Numbered from the stretch's first letter, positions 34,698 through 44,487 are shown. The stretch: DNA of 64,000 nucleotides from Microbispora triticiradicis (GCA_003260025.2 QFZU02000010.1:1-64000), one strand, 5' to 3'. The notes: generated by a model from the letters alone, not told the origin. A program made the numbers and translations.

Positions 34698-35737
34698 CGC
34701 ATGCCCTGGTTCCACACCACGAGGGGCGGCGGCACGGCCCGCAGGATGCGCCCGACGACCTCGGCGGGGTCCACCTCGTCGGCCAGCGCGTCGAAGGTGA
34801 GCATCAGCCGGTGCGCCATCACGTCCACGGCGACGTCGCGGATGTCGTCGGGCAGCAGGTAGTCGCGGCCGCGCAGCAAAGCCAGCGCCCGCCCGGCGGA
34901 GACCAGGCCCAGCGTCGCCCGCGGGCTCACCCCGATCTCGATCGTGTCCTCCAGGTCGGGCAGACCGTACTCCGACGGGGTCCGCGTCGCCATGACCAGC
35001 CGTACGACGTAGTCGGCCACGAGCTGGTGCACCGAGACCTCCTCGGCCATGGCCTGCAGCCGCAGCAGGGTGGCCGGGTCCAGCACCGGCCTCGGCACCG
35101 GCGGCCGGACGCTCATCCGCTGGAGGATCTCCAGCTCCTCGTGGGCGCTCGGGTGGGACACCAGCACCCGGAACAGGAACCGGTCGCGCTGCACCTCGGG
35201 CAGCGGGTAGACGCCCTCGGACTCGATCGGGTTCTGCGTGGCGAGCACGACGAACGGGCGGGGCAGCGGGTGGGTCCGCCCGGCGAGCGTGACCTGCCGC
35301 TCGGCCATCACCTCCAGCAGCGCCGACTGGACCTTCGCCGGGGCGCGGTTGATCTCGTCGGCCAGCAGGAAGTTCACGAACACCGGCCCGAGCTCGACGT
35401 CGAAGCTCTCGGAGCCGGGATGGTAGACGCGGGTGCCGACGATGTCGCTTGGCACGAGGTCGGGGGTGAACTGGATCCGGGCGAACGATCCGCCGGTCAC
35501 GGTGGCCAGCGTGGAGGCCGCGAGGGTCTTGGCCACCCCCGGCACGCCTTCCAGCAGGCAGTGCCCCCGGGCGAGCAGCGCCACCAGCAGCCGCTCCACC
35601 ATGTGGTCCTGCCCGACGATCACACGGCGGACCTCGGCCAGCGCGTCCATCAGGGAATCCAGCCGAGCCTCCCCGTCCTCCTGCTCCGCGACGCCCTCGC
35701 CGGGCTCGGGGTCACTGCGTTCATCGGCAACGGTCAT
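34694..35737 (-). CDS. MoxR family AAA+ ATPase
   Basis: 347 residues. Walker A is EGVPGVAKT (about residues 60-68), Walker B is [10 protein letters not shown] (about 124-133), and sensor 1 is [11 protein letters not shown]. The C-terminal lid domain has the AAA_lid block ([21 protein letters not shown]). A short acidic N-terminal extension precedes the ATPase core. It is the first gene of a tightly overlapping operon with DUF58 and VWA genes and is divergent from an unknown membrane protein gene. It couples ATP hydrolysis to client assembly together with the VWA partner. Confidence 0.94.
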   Translation of the reverse strand: MTVADERSDPEPGEGVAEQEDGEARLDSLMDALAEVRRVIVGQDHMVERLLVALLARGHCLLEGVPGVAKTLAASTLATVTGGSFARIQFTPDLVPSDIVGTRVYHPGSESFDVELGPVFVNFLLADEINRAPAKVQSALLEVMAERQVTLAGRTHPLPRPFVVLATQNPIESEGVYPLPEVQRDRFLFRVLVSHPSAHEELEILQRMSVRPPVPRPVLDPATLLRLQAMAEEVSVHQLVADYVVRLVMATRTPSEYGLPDLEDTIEIGVSPRATLGLVSAGRALALLRGRDYLLPDDIRDVAVDVMAHRLMLTFDALADEVDPAEVVGRILRAVPPPLVVWNQGMR

Positions 35738-35861
35738 GCTCGTTATTCAACCGTGACTCGGCGGGAGAATCCATTTCTCTCCCATTTGCCCGTCCCGGCG
35801 CGCGCCACACCCCCTGTCGCGCCCGTGTGTTGTCGTGCTTGTGTGTTTTGATGTGGAGGAG

Positions 35862-36614
35862 ATGGTGACCCCTCTGCAGTACGGCGACCCGTCCCACGTG
35901 GGACCGATCGCGTTGCAGGCACGCCTGCGCACGGCCCAGGCCGGCCTCGTCTACCTGGGCCAGGCACCCGACGGCCGGGTGGTGTCGGTGGCGGTCCTCA
36001 GCAGCGGCGCCGCCCTCGACGCCGCGGCCCGGGACCGGTTCGTCACCGCGATCAGAGAGGCCGAGCGGCAGGGCCGTACGGGCGTGCTCGGGTGGGGCGC
36101 CTCCCTGGTGGACCGGATGCGCGGCCGGGGCGCCCCCGACACGCCGACCGTCCTGGCCATGCACGACGGTCCCGCCCCCTGGGTCGCCGTGCCGTACGTG
36201 CCGAACGCCCCGGGGGCCGAGCGGTTCCTCGACCCGGTCACGGTGTCCGGCACGCTCATCGGGCAGCGGCACGGGCCCGACTTCCTGCACTACTGGCAGG
36301 GCGACGCCACCCCCGCGGTGCCCGGCCCGCCGGCCCCGCCGCCCCCGGCGGTCGCCACCCGCCGCTCGGTCGTGCTCGCCTCGACGCTGCTCGCCACCCT
36401 GGTGCTCGTGCTCCTCGTGGCCGCCTGGCTGCTGCTGTTCCGCGGCGAGGACGAGCAGGAACCGGCCCGGCCGCTGCCGAACACGCAGTTCGTGCCCAGC
36501 CCGCCGCCCGAGCCCGCCTCGCCGGTGCCGCAGCGGCCCACCCCCGGCCCGTCCGGGAGCGGCAGCGAGTCGCCGTGGCCGATGGACCTCGACGACGGAC
36601 GCGGTCCCATCTGA
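35862..36614 (+). CDS. Single-pass membrane protein of unknown function
   Basis: About 250 residues. GGAGGAG lies at 35855-35861, so either ATG 35862 or, with better spacing, GTG 35865 is the start. A cytoplasmic N-terminal domain of about 155 residues (YGDPSHVGPIALQARL, then VLSSGAALDAAARDRFVTAI) precedes a Pro-rich spacer, one transmembrane helix (LASTLLATLVLVLLVAAWLL) and a Pro/Ser-rich outer tail. Divergence from moxR suggests a shared theme, but no domain was recognised. Similar serine/threonine-kinase-neighbour proteins exist in actinomycetes; that likeness is only topological. Confidence 0.65.
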   Translation: MVTPLQYGDPSHVGPIALQARLRTAQAGLVYLGQAPDGRVVSVAVLSSGAALDAAARDRFVTAIREAERQGRTGVLGWGASLVDRMRGRGAPDTPTVLAMHDGPAPWVAVPYVPNAPGAERFLDPVTVSGTLIGQRHGPDFLHYWQGDATPAVPGPPAPPPPAVATRRSVVLASTLLATLVLVLLVAAWLLLFRGEDEQEPARPLPNTQFVPSPPPEPASPVPQRPTPGPSGSGSESPWPMDLDDGRGPI

Positions 36615-36639
36615 GCCCCGCGTACGTCCGGCCGACGTG

Positions 36640-37644
36640 TCAGTCAGGCTGGGGGCGGCGGACGCGGGGGACGGGCTGGCCGCGGCGGGCGGCCTCGGCC
36701 TTCAGGCGCTTCCTGAGCAGCCTGCCCTGGCCGAGGAACGAGCGGTTCCGCTCGCGGCGGTTCCCGGAGAGGCTCCAGTCGTTCAGGGCCCGCTCGACCC
36801 GCACGCCGAGCCGGTCGCCCGCTCCGGTCGCGGTCCCGACGAGCACCACGTTCTCCTGCCACTCCATGGCCGGGCCGTGCCGGTGGAAGGTCAGGCACAC
36901 CGGCCCCTCGGCCGCCTGGACCCCCGCGGGCAGGCGCAGGTCGAAACCGGCCTCGGTGCGTACGGCCGAGCGGGTGCGCACCGCCAGCGGCATGCCGTCG
37001 GCGACCATGGTGACGACGGGCTCGCCGAGGCGGGCCGCGCGATCGGCGAAGGGCCGCCAGTCCGCCGGCGGGGCCGACCGGCTCGGCAGCCGGGGGCCTG
37101 CGGGGGCCGGATCGGAGGCGGGGACCGCGACGTCCCCGGGGGCCGTCCAGATCTCAGGTGTCCTGGACAGGTCGCCCTCGGGCCACCAGACGATCCTCTC
37201 GGGGGTGACCTCCACCCAGATGCGAGCGAAATACCATCCCAGCCGCTTCACCAGGAACCACGGCATCCCGGCGAACCCGGCGCCGGTCTTGGCGAGCGAC
37301 TCGCGGACGTAGCGGTCGGTGCCGGCCTGCAGATCCGCGTCGCGTACGGTCGCCCGGCCCTGCACGAGGACGACGGGCGCCCGGGGGCGGGCACCGTCCG
37401 GTCCGGTGCCCTCGGCATCGGAGCAGAGCAGCGCGACGCGCGGGTCGCGCCGGGCGCGCTCGGCCTTGTCCGGGTAGGTGAGCCCGGTGCTCACGTCCAG
37501 CGTGCCGGCCGCGCCGACGTACGGCGTGACGGGCCAGGTGACGGGCCGGCCGTCGCGGGTCAGCGAGGCGTACTCGCACACCATGGCGCGGTCGAAGAGC
37601 TCGGCCGTCTCGCGCGGCCACATGGTCGATACGGGCGTGGTCAT
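36640..37644 (-). CDS. Pyridoxamine-phosphate-oxidase-like fold protein (flavin/F420-type)
   Basis: 334 residues. The N-terminal 150 residues show the split-barrel pattern of PPOX-like proteins: MVCEYASLTRDGRPVTWPV, VALLCSD and VLVQGRATV, followed by the usual WYFARIWVEVTPERIVWW segment. The C-terminal half repeats a weaker barrel and ends in a basic tail (LLRKRLKAEAARRGQ). The start ATG at 37644 overlaps the stop of the hemerythrin gene (TGATG), so the pair is translationally coupled. A redox or haem-degradation function is possible; the cofactor is not readable. Confidence 0.75.
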   Translation of the reverse strand: MTTPVSTMWPRETAELFDRAMVCEYASLTRDGRPVTWPVTPYVGAAGTLDVSTGLTYPDKAERARRDPRVALLCSDAEGTGPDGARPRAPVVLVQGRATVRDADLQAGTDRYVRESLAKTGAGFAGMPWFLVKRLGWYFARIWVEVTPERIVWWPEGDLSRTPEIWTAPGDVAVPASDPAPAGPRLPSRSAPPADWRPFADRAARLGEPVVTMVADGMPLAVRTRSAVRTEAGFDLRLPAGVQAAEGPVCLTFHRHGPAMEWQENVVLVGTATGAGDRLGVRVERALNDWSLSGNRRERNRSFLGQGRLLRKRLKAEAARRGQPVPRVRRPQPD

Positions 37645-38288
37645 CACGACTCCAGGACGGCGTTCGCGGGGGCGGCGGCGCCGTACAGGCGGGCGAAGCG
37701 CCGCCGGTAGGCCGGCCACCAGAACAGGCGGAACATGAGCCGGGCCACGACGGGCAGGTCGGCGTACGACGTGGCGAGCAGGCGGGTGTCCGCACTCGAG
37801 GCGAGCCAGCCGAAGATGACGGGGATCCGGCGGCGGCCGAAGTCGTCCATCGCCCGGCGTTTGTCGGCCTCGACGTCGTCGAGGGTGAGGTGGCGGAGCA
37901 TGAGCGGCACGGCGGTCCGCTCCTCGTGGTCGAGGTGCTCGTTGACGAGCTCGTGCAGCCGCCGCAGGGTGGGCGCGCGCCCGGCCAGGGGCACCCCGCG
38001 GTCGGAGGCGGCCGCGACGAGCGGGTCGAGCACGGCGTGCTCGGACTCCAGCTCGGCCAGCACGTCCGCCGCCTCCGGGGCGCGGCCGACGAGCGTGGGC
38101 CACAGGTGGGCGTCCTCGTGCGAGTGGTGGGCGTGCAGCATGTCCAGCACGAGCGCGAGCTGCTCCTCCAGCAGTTCCTCGTGCGCGTCGTCACGCGGGT
38201 TCGCGCACGCCTCGGCCAGGCGGCCGAACTCGGCGCGGAAACCGGCGTGCATCATCAGGAATCCGGTCAGGTGTTCTGGTTTGATCAT
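37644..38288 (-). CDS. Hemerythrin HHE domain protein
   Basis: 214 residues. The di-iron ligand pattern of HHE proteins is visible: His14 in MMHAGF, HAHHSHED (about residues 51-58), His near 84 in ESEHAVLD, and NEHLDHEE (about residues 115-122). A helical C-terminal half of about 75 residues extends beyond the usual four-helix bundle. The following gene, a PPOX-fold protein, overlaps its stop. O2, NO or redox sensing or iron storage are family roles; none is proven here. Confidence 0.88.
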   Translation of the reverse strand: MIKPEHLTGFLMMHAGFRAEFGRLAEACANPRDDAHEELLEEQLALVLDMLHAHHSHEDAHLWPTLVGRAPEAADVLAELESEHAVLDPLVAAASDRGVPLAGRAPTLRRLHELVNEHLDHEERTAVPLMLRHLTLDDVEADKRRAMDDFGRRRIPVIFGWLASSADTRLLATSYADLPVVARLMFRLFWWPAYRRRFARLYGAAAPANAVLES

Positions 38289-38332
38289 CAGTCTGTTCCC
38301 TCACTGTCGGGAACAGCGTGCGCGTCACGCCC

Positions 38333-41300
38333 CTACGCGCACTTGTCGAGGGCTTGTCGGGCCCTTGCCAGCCAGTAGCCCCCGCCCGCCTGCTCCAGCA
38401 GGCGCACCGCCTCCCGCAGGTGGGCCCGCGCCCCCTCGCGGTCGCCGAGCGCCAGCAGCGCCTCGCCCATGTGGCCGTCGTACGCGCCGTCGATCGTGGT
38501 GCAGGTGCCGCTCACATGCAGCAGCCCGGCGAAGGGACGGAACGCGTCGTAGACCTCCCGCACGATGTCCGTCTCGCCGAGCCGGATCGCCGCGTGCAGC
38601 CGGCACATGGCGGACATCGACCAGTGGTAGTCGCGCGGCGGCATCGGGGTCTCACGCAGGAGCCGCCGGGCGCGCTCGTGCTCGCCCCGGTCCGCCAGCG
38701 CGTAAGCCAGGACGTAGGCGAGCCCGGCCAGGCCCGTCCGCCGGAACGTCTCCTCGATCCATTCCGCCTCCTCGCCGAGACGGTCCTCCTGAATGAGCGT
38801 CTCGGCCCGCACCGCGAGCATGCCCACCTCGAAGTACGCGAGGTCGGAGAAGGACAGCGTCGCCCTGACGGGCTCGAAGTGGCGAGTCGGGTCCGGCACA
38901 CCCTGGAACAGGTCGAGGCCCACGTGTGCGATCGCCGCCTGCAGCGCCAATGTGGGGTTGTGCAGGTCGCGCAGCAGCGCGCCGGTCTCCGTCAGCAGCG
39001 CGCGGGCCTGCGGCACCCGCCCGTGCTCGACGTGATGGGCGACGAGGTGGAGCTGGGCGATCACCCTGAGTTGGGACGACAGGTCCGGTTCGGCCAGCAG
39101 GCGCCGCGCGGTCGCGGCGAGCTGCTCGATGAAGTCCTGTCCCTGCATGGCGAGCAGCCGCAGGTGGAGCACGCGCCGCAGCAGGGCGGGGTCGCCCAGG
39201 CGTTCGGCCGCCGCCACGGCCTGCGACGAGACCGCGTCGACCTCGTCCTCGCGGCCGGTCTGGGCGAGCACGACGGCCCGGACGGCCTGTGCCGTCGCCC
39301 ACGCGGACGTGTCCGGGGGCAGCTCGCGCACGGCCCGGTCCATCGCCTCCCGCAGGGCGGCCACATCGAGGTCGTAGCGGAACGGCACCCAGACGCCGTG
39401 TCCCATCGCGATGTCGGCGGCCCTGACGGCCTGGTCCAGGTCGGCGCCGGCCAGGGCGAGCGCCTGCTCGACCGCCTCGTAGCCCTCGTCGAACCGCCCG
39501 GCGGCGTAGCGGCTCTCGGCCAGCCCGACGGCGAGCTCGAACCGCTCGGCAGGACCGGCCCCGGCCGGCTCGGCCGCCGCCAGCGCCTCCTGCCACGACA
39601 CGGCCGCGTCGTCGGGCGCGTGCCGCCGCAGGGCCGCCCGCGCGGCGCGGGCGGAGTAGTCCATCGCCATGCGGGCGGGCTCCGCGCCCAGCTCCGCCGC
39701 CGCCAGCCAGTGCCGCGCGATCACCGCCGCGTGGTCGTCCCGGTCCCCGTGGACGTGGGTGAGGACGCCGGCGACCTGCTCGTGCACGCGCGCCCGCCAC
39801 AGCCGCGACCGGCGCGACAGCAACGCGTCGGTCACCAGGGCGTGCGCGAACTCGTACCCGCCCAGCCGGTACGACGACTCCCGGATCAGCCCCGCGTCGA
39901 GGGCCGCGTCGAGCGGCGGCAGCAGGTCGCCGACCGTGCCGCCGGCGACCCGGGCCAGGACGCCCGCCTCGAACTCGTCGCCCATCACGGCGGCGAGCTC
40001 CAGCACGCGGGCCGCCTCCGCCCCCAGGGCCGCCACCCGGTGCAGCACGACGTCCAGCACGCCCTGCGGCAGCTCCTCGCCCGCCCGGGCCAGCTCCGCG
40101 AGGAAGAACGGGTTCCCGGCGGTGCGCCCGCGCAGTTCCTCGGCCCTGCGGCCGCCCGGGTCGCGGCCGGACAACTCCCGGACGAGCGCGCGGACCTCCT
40201 CGGCGGTGAGCCCGTCGAGCCCGAGCCTGCGCGCGCCGAGCCGCGACAGCGCCGACAGCGTGCCGGTGAGCGCCGACGCCTCGTGCCGCCGGAAGGTCGC
40301 CACCAGCAGCAGGCCCGGCCGGGCGGTGGACGCCACGTGGACCAGCAGCCGCAGCGTCGCGTCGTCGGCCGCGTGGACGTCCTCCAGCACGACGATCAAC
40401 GGGCCGGCGTCGGCCAGGAACGTGCCGACCGCCTCGAAGAACCGCAGCCGCGCCCCCTGCGCGTCGGCCGCCGGAATCGCCTCCAGCCCGCCCGACAGGA
40501 ACGTGCTCACCTCGCCGGGCAGGGCGGCCTCCGGGAACGCGGCGGCGAGGTCGCGCAGGACCCGTTCCCAGGGCCACAGGGCGGGCGCCGTCTCGTGGTC
40601 GGGACTCGACCCCCAGCCGACCGGCACGGCGGCGGTCGCGCGGAACCGCTTCAGCAGGCTCGTCTTGCCGACCCCCGGCTCGCCGTCCACCAGCACGACC
40701 TGCCCGGCGTCGGACGACGCCTTGGCCGCCGCGTGCAGGAACTCCAGCGCGCTCTCGCGGCCGACGAAGACCGTCTGGTCCGCCGCGGGCTCGGGAGCCC
40801 TGCGCGCCGGCGCCTGTTTCGAAGCCGTCCGCTTCGGCGTCGTCTCTTCCGGCGTCCGCGCCGGAGGCCGCCGCGGGGGTGGCGGCGTGGCGGGCCGCTC
40901 CGGCGTGAGCAGCGCCGGGTCCTGGCGCAGCACCGCGCCTTCGAGCTCCCGCAGCCGCGGCCCGGGGTCGATGCCCAGCTCCCCGGCGAGCACCTCCCGC
41001 ACCCTGCGCAGGCGTTCGAGGGCCGCCGCCTGCCGGCCCGCCCGGTAGTCGGCCAGCACCAGCAGTTCCCAGGCACGCTCCCGCAGGGGGTGTTCGCGGA
41101 CGAACGAATCCAGCCGTGCGACCACGTCCGTGTGGCGGCCCAGCTCCAGCAGGGCCGTGGCCAGCCCCTCCACCGCGTCCAGCCGCACCTGCTCCAGACG
41201 GCCGATCTCCGGCTGGGCCCACTCCTCGGACCGCACGTCCGCGTACGGGTCGCCTCGCCACAGGTCGAGCGCCTCGGCGAGGGCGGCCGCCGCCTCCTCG

Positions 41301-41668
41301 TGCCGTCCCTCGGCCAAATGGCCGGACGCGGCCGACACGAGCGTCTCGAAGTCCCTCGTGTCGAGGCCGAGCCCGCCGGTCATCAGGCCGTACCCGTCGG
41401 CGGCGCTGACCAGGACGGCCGGGGCCGCGCCCGGCCGCCGGTCGGGCTCCAGCCGGCGGCGCAGGTTGGAGACGTAGACCTGCAGGCTCCCCTGGGCGCT
41501 GGGCGGCGGGTTGCCCGACCACAGGCGGTCGGCCAGGAGGTCCGCGGGGAGCACCCGGTCGGAGTTCATCACGAGGAGGGCCAGGAGGGCTCGCTGCTTC
41601 GGCGGTCCGGCCGATACGGCCTGCCCGGCCACGACGAGTTCCACGGGCCCGAGGACGTTCAGCCGCAC
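38333..41668 (-). CDS. AfsR/SARP-family regulator with AAA ATPase and TPR-like region
   Basis: About 1111 residues. An N-terminal OmpR-type winged helix (RLNVLGPVELVVAG, then SLQVYVSNLRRRL) and a BTAD domain (ending LGIDPGPRLRELEGAVLRQ, about residue 240) form the SARP part. An AAA_16-type ATPase follows, with FVGRESAL, Walker A GEPGVGKTS near residue 326 and Walker B IVVLEDVHAADDA near 425. From about residue 655 to the end a long Ala/Leu-rich helical region resembles TPR arrays of large LuxR/AfsR proteins. GTG 41668 is preferred: the family sequence begins there, and TTGGAC-N18-TACCAT upstream would make the message nearly leaderless. Its target genes are unknown. Confidence 0.88.
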   Translation of the reverse strand: MRLNVLGPVELVVAGQAVSAGPPKQRALLALLVMNSDRVLPADLLADRLWSGNPPPSAQGSLQVYVSNLRRRLEPDRRPGAAPAVLVSAADGYGLMTGGLGLDTRDFETLVSAASGHLAEGRHEEAAAALAEALDLWRGDPYADVRSEEWAQPEIGRLEQVRLDAVEGLATALLELGRHTDVVARLDSFVREHPLRERAWELLVLADYRAGRQAAALERLRRVREVLAGELGIDPGPRLRELEGAVLRQDPALLTPERPATPPPPRRPPARTPEETTPKRTASKQAPARRAPEPAADQTVFVGRESALEFLHAAAKASSDAGQVVLVDGEPGVGKTSLLKRFRATAAVPVGWGSSPDHETAPALWPWERVLRDLAAAFPEAALPGEVSTFLSGGLEAIPAADAQGARLRFFEAVGTFLADAGPLIVVLEDVHAADDATLRLLVHVASTARPGLLLVATFRRHEASALTGTLSALSRLGARRLGLDGLTAEEVRALVRELSGRDPGGRRAEELRGRTAGNPFFLAELARAGEELPQGVLDVVLHRVAALGAEAARVLELAAVMGDEFEAGVLARVAGGTVGDLLPPLDAALDAGLIRESSYRLGGYEFAHALVTDALLSRRSRLWRARVHEQVAGVLTHVHGDRDDHAAVIARHWLAAAELGAEPARMAMDYSARAARAALRRHAPDDAAVSWQEALAAAEPAGAGPAERFELAVGLAESRYAAGRFDEGYEAVEQALALAGADLDQAVRAADIAMGHGVWVPFRYDLDVAALREAMDRAVRELPPDTSAWATAQAVRAVVLAQTGREDEVDAVSSQAVAAAERLGDPALLRRVLHLRLLAMQGQDFIEQLAATARRLLAEPDLSSQLRVIAQLHLVAHHVEHGRVPQARALLTETGALLRDLHNPTLALQAAIAHVGLDLFQGVPDPTRHFEPVRATLSFSDLAYFEVGMLAVRAETLIQEDRLGEEAEWIEETFRRTGLAGLAYVLAYALADRGEHERARRLLRETPMPPRDYHWSMSAMCRLHAAIRLGETDIVREVYDAFRPFAGLLHVSGTCTTIDGAYDGHMGEALLALGDREGARAHLREAVRLLEQAGGGYWLARARQALDKCA

Positions 41669-41887
41669 GGGCCAATGGTAGGGAGCACCGTTCAACCGGT
41701 CCAATTGTTACATTTCCGGAGCTGTTCGGTTTTCCAGCGCCACGACCGATCGTCCTGGTCGTGGCCGGCCTTCGGCCGTTCTCGTCGCCTTCGCCGGCGT
41801 CGGCCACACGGCCGCCCGATAGGCTCGGCCCTGTCAGGCCAGGGTCAAACCGGGGCAAAAGCGGGGGCAAAAGGGGGGACGCGGCGC

Positions 41888-42655
41888 ATGCACGCCGGGC
41901 AGATCGTGCTGCTGCTGCTCGCCGCGGTGGCCGCCGGGTGGGTCGACGCCGTCGTCGGCGGCGGGGGCGTGCTCCAGCTTCCGGTGCTGCTGCTGGCCGG
42001 CGTCCCGCCGGTCCAGGCGCTGGCGACGAACAAGTCCGCCGCCATCTTCGGCACGGCCTCGGCCGCCCTGACCTACGCCCGCAGGACGAAACTGGACCGC
42101 GCCGTGGCCGTGCCCGCCGCGGCGCTGGCGGTCGCCTTCGCGGGTCTGGGCGCCGCGTCGGCGGCGCTGCTCGACGCCGCCGTGCTGAAACCGCTGGTCA
42201 TGGTCGTGCTGCTCGGAGTGGCCGCGTTCGTGACCCTGCGACCGGCGTTCGGCCGCCTGCCCCAGCCGCACCTGCGCACCCGGGGACGGGTCGTGGCGGC
42301 GCTGGCGGTCTCGGGCATGGCCATCGCCTACTACGACGGCATCCTGGGGCCGGGCACCGGGACGTTCCTGCTCATCGCGTTCACCTCGATCCTCGGGATG
42401 GACTTCGTCCACGCCTCGGCCACGGCGAAAGTCATCAACACCGGCACGAACCTGGGCGCCCTCGTCGTCTTCGCCGCGCAGGGGCACGTGTTGTGGGCCG
42501 TGGGACTGGCCATGGCCGCCTGCAACATCGCCGGGGCGCAGATCGGCGCCCGGATGGCGCTCAGCCGCGGCTCCGGGTTCGTCCGGGCCGTCCTGCTGTG
42601 CGTGGTGGCAGCCCTGGTCGCCAAGCTCGCCTACGACCAGTTCCTCGCCACCTGA
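41888..42655 (+). CDS. TSUP (TauE/SafE) family membrane transporter
   Basis: 255 residues with about eight hydrophobic helices in two halves. The conserved first-half motif GWVDAVVGGGGVLQLPVLL (about residues 17-35) and ATNKSAAIFGTASAALTYAR, with the second-half counterpart YYDGILGPGTGTFLL, define the TSUP family, whose members move sulfite, sulfonates or other organosulfur anions. The ATG at 41888 has GGGGGA about nine bases upstream. It is divergent from the large SARP gene; there is no sulfur-metabolism gene nearby to name a substrate. Confidence 0.9.
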   Translation: MHAGQIVLLLLAAVAAGWVDAVVGGGGVLQLPVLLLAGVPPVQALATNKSAAIFGTASAALTYARRTKLDRAVAVPAAALAVAFAGLGAASAALLDAAVLKPLVMVVLLGVAAFVTLRPAFGRLPQPHLRTRGRVVAALAVSGMAIAYYDGILGPGTGTFLLIAFTSILGMDFVHASATAKVINTGTNLGALVVFAAQGHVLWAVGLAMAACNIAGAQIGARMALSRGSGFVRAVLLCVVAALVAKLAYDQFLAT

Positions 42656-42770
42656 CCACCCCTGATTTCCCGGAGGAGGCGGGACCGGGCCGCCGCCATG
42701 ACGGATGTCATGGTCGGCACACGACGCTCGGCACTGATCACGCCAGCCGGCCATCCGTACCGTGAAGGCC

Positions 42771-43121
42771 ATGACGAACACGAACTCATCGCAGCGCACG
42801 GACTGGCACGTCTCGCTTCTCGGCGGTCTCAGGCACCGCGGGCAGGGCCGGATGCCCGCGGACACGGTCGTCCTCACTCCTGTCGGCGGCGCCGACCTCG
42901 ACCTCGGCGACGCCGAGATGGCGCCGGTCACCACGGTGACGAAGGTCTCCCTCGTGGGAGGGGTGCGGCTGCGGGTGCCCGCCGACGCCGCGGTCGAGGT
43001 CGAGGGCTTCAGCCTGTTCGGCGGACGCGCGGTGGACCCGGCGACGGCCGGCGCCTCCGGGCCTCTCGTCCGCGTGCGCAGCTACGGCGTCTTCGGCGGC
43101 GTCAAGGTCACCCGCGCCTGA
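42771..43121 (+). CDS. Small LiaF C-terminal-like protein
   Basis: 116 residues of short beta strands with the pattern VSLLGGL, VTTVTKVSLVGGVRLRVPAD, FSLFGGRAVD and YGVFGGVKV. This is the repeating glycine-turn signature of the LiaF/YvqF C-terminal domain family, but without transmembrane helices or a DUF1707 module. The family is linked to cell-envelope stress sensing. ATG 42771 is likely; a TACCGT box at 42758-42763 would make the message leaderless. The last 40 bases overlap the 3' end of the convergent MFS gene. Confidence 0.75.
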   Translation: MTNTNSSQRTDWHVSLLGGLRHRGQGRMPADTVVLTPVGGADLDLGDAEMAPVTTVTKVSLVGGVRLRVPADAAVEVEGFSLFGGRAVDPATAGASGPLVRVRSYGVFGGVKVTRA

Positions 43122-44311
43122 TCGTCGGGCTCGCGCCGCGGCGCCCGTACGGCCGGGGCCGCGAGGGCGACGAACAGCGCGAGCAGGGCGGGCACCAGCA
43201 GCGCGTACGGGAGGGTGACGGCCTCCGCCAGGCCGCCGATGAGAACCGGGCCGGTCAGGAAACCGGTGTAGCCGAGACTCGCCACGGCCGCCAGCGCCCG
43301 GCCCGACTGCGCGGGGTCGCGGTGCCCGGCGGCCGAGAACACCTGCGGGATGATGCACGACAGTCCCGCGCCGAACAGCCCGAACGCCACGACACCGGCG
43401 ACCGGCCGGGCCACGAGGACCCCGGCCGCGAGACCCGCCCCGGCGAGCACCCCGCAGCAGCGCACCAGCGTGACCGGGCCCAGCCAGGCGGCGAGACGGT
43501 CTCCGGCGAACCGCCCGGCCGTCATCATGATCGAGAAGGCGGCGTACGCCGCGGCGGCGAAGCCGGGGGAGGAGCCCAGGTTGTCACGCAGGTAGACCGA
43601 TCCCCAGTCGGCCGAGGCGCCCTCACCGACCAGGCAGCAGAACGCGAGGACGCCGAGGAACAGCACGCCGCCGCTGACGCGCCGCCGGGCCGGGCCGCTT
43701 CCGGAGGGCGCGGACGCTGCCGTGCGCCCCGGCGGGTCGTCGCGCAGCGCCCAGCGGGCGCTCAGCAGTGCGACGAGCAGGATGACCACGCCCACGGACG
43801 CGAAGGTCAGGGCCGGACTCACATCGGCGTGGGCGAACAGCCCACCCGCGGACGCCCCCGCGAACCCGCCGACGCTGAACACCGCGTGGAAGGACGACAG
43901 GATCGGCCTGCCGTAGGCCCGCTCGACCACGACGGCGTTGGCGTTCATCGCGACGTCGAGGGTGCCGTGGACCGAGCCGAAGACGAACAGGGCGAGTGCG
44001 AGCGCCGGCAGGTTCGGGGCGTACGCGGGGAGCACGAGCACGACGCCCTGCGCGACGGCCACCGGCAGCATCGTCCGATAGCTGCCGTACCTGTCCACCA
44101 ACCGGCCGACGATCTGCATGCCGGTGATCGCGCCGGCCGCGATGCCCAGCAGTCCGAGGCTCAGCGCGCCGTCGCTGAGCAGCAGGTCGGCCTTGATGGC
44201 GGGGATCCGGCTGGTCCACGTGCCGATGGCCATCCCGGACAGCAGGAACAGACCGTAGACGGCCACCCGGGCGCGGACGAGCGCCGGACGGGCGGGGGCG
44301 GACAGGGCCAT
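43082..44311 (-). CDS. MFS transporter
   Basis: 409 residues with about 12 transmembrane segments. The MFS loop motif is GRLVDRYGSYRTML (about residues 68-81), and the N-terminal GTWTSRIPAIKADLLLSD block is typical of the actinobacterial YbjJ/FucP-like group of sugar or drug permeases. ATG 44311 is the start. Its 3' end overlaps the convergent small LiaF-like gene by 40 bases, unusual but with both frames strongly coding. The substrate is unknown. Confidence 0.88.
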   Translation of the reverse strand: MALSAPARPALVRARVAVYGLFLLSGMAIGTWTSRIPAIKADLLLSDGALSLGLLGIAAGAITGMQIVGRLVDRYGSYRTMLPVAVAQGVVLVLPAYAPNLPALALALFVFGSVHGTLDVAMNANAVVVERAYGRPILSSFHAVFSVGGFAGASAGGLFAHADVSPALTFASVGVVILLVALLSARWALRDDPPGRTAASAPSGSGPARRRVSGGVLFLGVLAFCCLVGEGASADWGSVYLRDNLGSSPGFAAAAYAAFSIMMTAGRFAGDRLAAWLGPVTLVRCCGVLAGAGLAAGVLVARPVAGVVAFGLFGAGLSCIIPQVFSAAGHRDPAQSGRALAAVASLGYTGFLTGPVLIGGLAEAVTLPYALLVPALLALFVALAAPAVRAPRREPDDQARVTLTPPKTP

Positions 44312-44457
44312 GTCGCATCGCTCCTCGAAGGCTGTGGTCGTGTCGGCAGGGCCCGGGCCGCCGGGCCTGCCGAGCTGTGGCGGTGTGCGTACGAATGCCG
44401 GTGGATGTGCGATCGATCACGTCCGGCGTGCGGGATGGTGGAAGCACCCGTCCGTGG

Positions 44458-44487
44458 CCGTGCTTCGGACACGCGTGCTTTGGACAC
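44458..44487. repeat. 15-base tandem direct repeat upstream of the MFS gene
   Basis: CCGTGCTTCGGACAC (44458-44472) and GCGTGCTTTGGACAC (44473-44487) lie head to tail, about 150 bases before the MFS start. It could be a regulator site. The rest of 44312-44550 shows no gene. Confidence 0.4.

Noticed and set aside
32833-35737. MoxR-DUF58-VWA as a counter-phage or novel system
   Set aside because: It is a widespread housekeeping-type operon with standard motifs and no unusual neighbours.
38318-41870. Long plus-strand open frame opposite the SARP regulator
   Set aside because: It is a composition shadow; SARP, ATPase and TPR-type motifs are in the minus frame.
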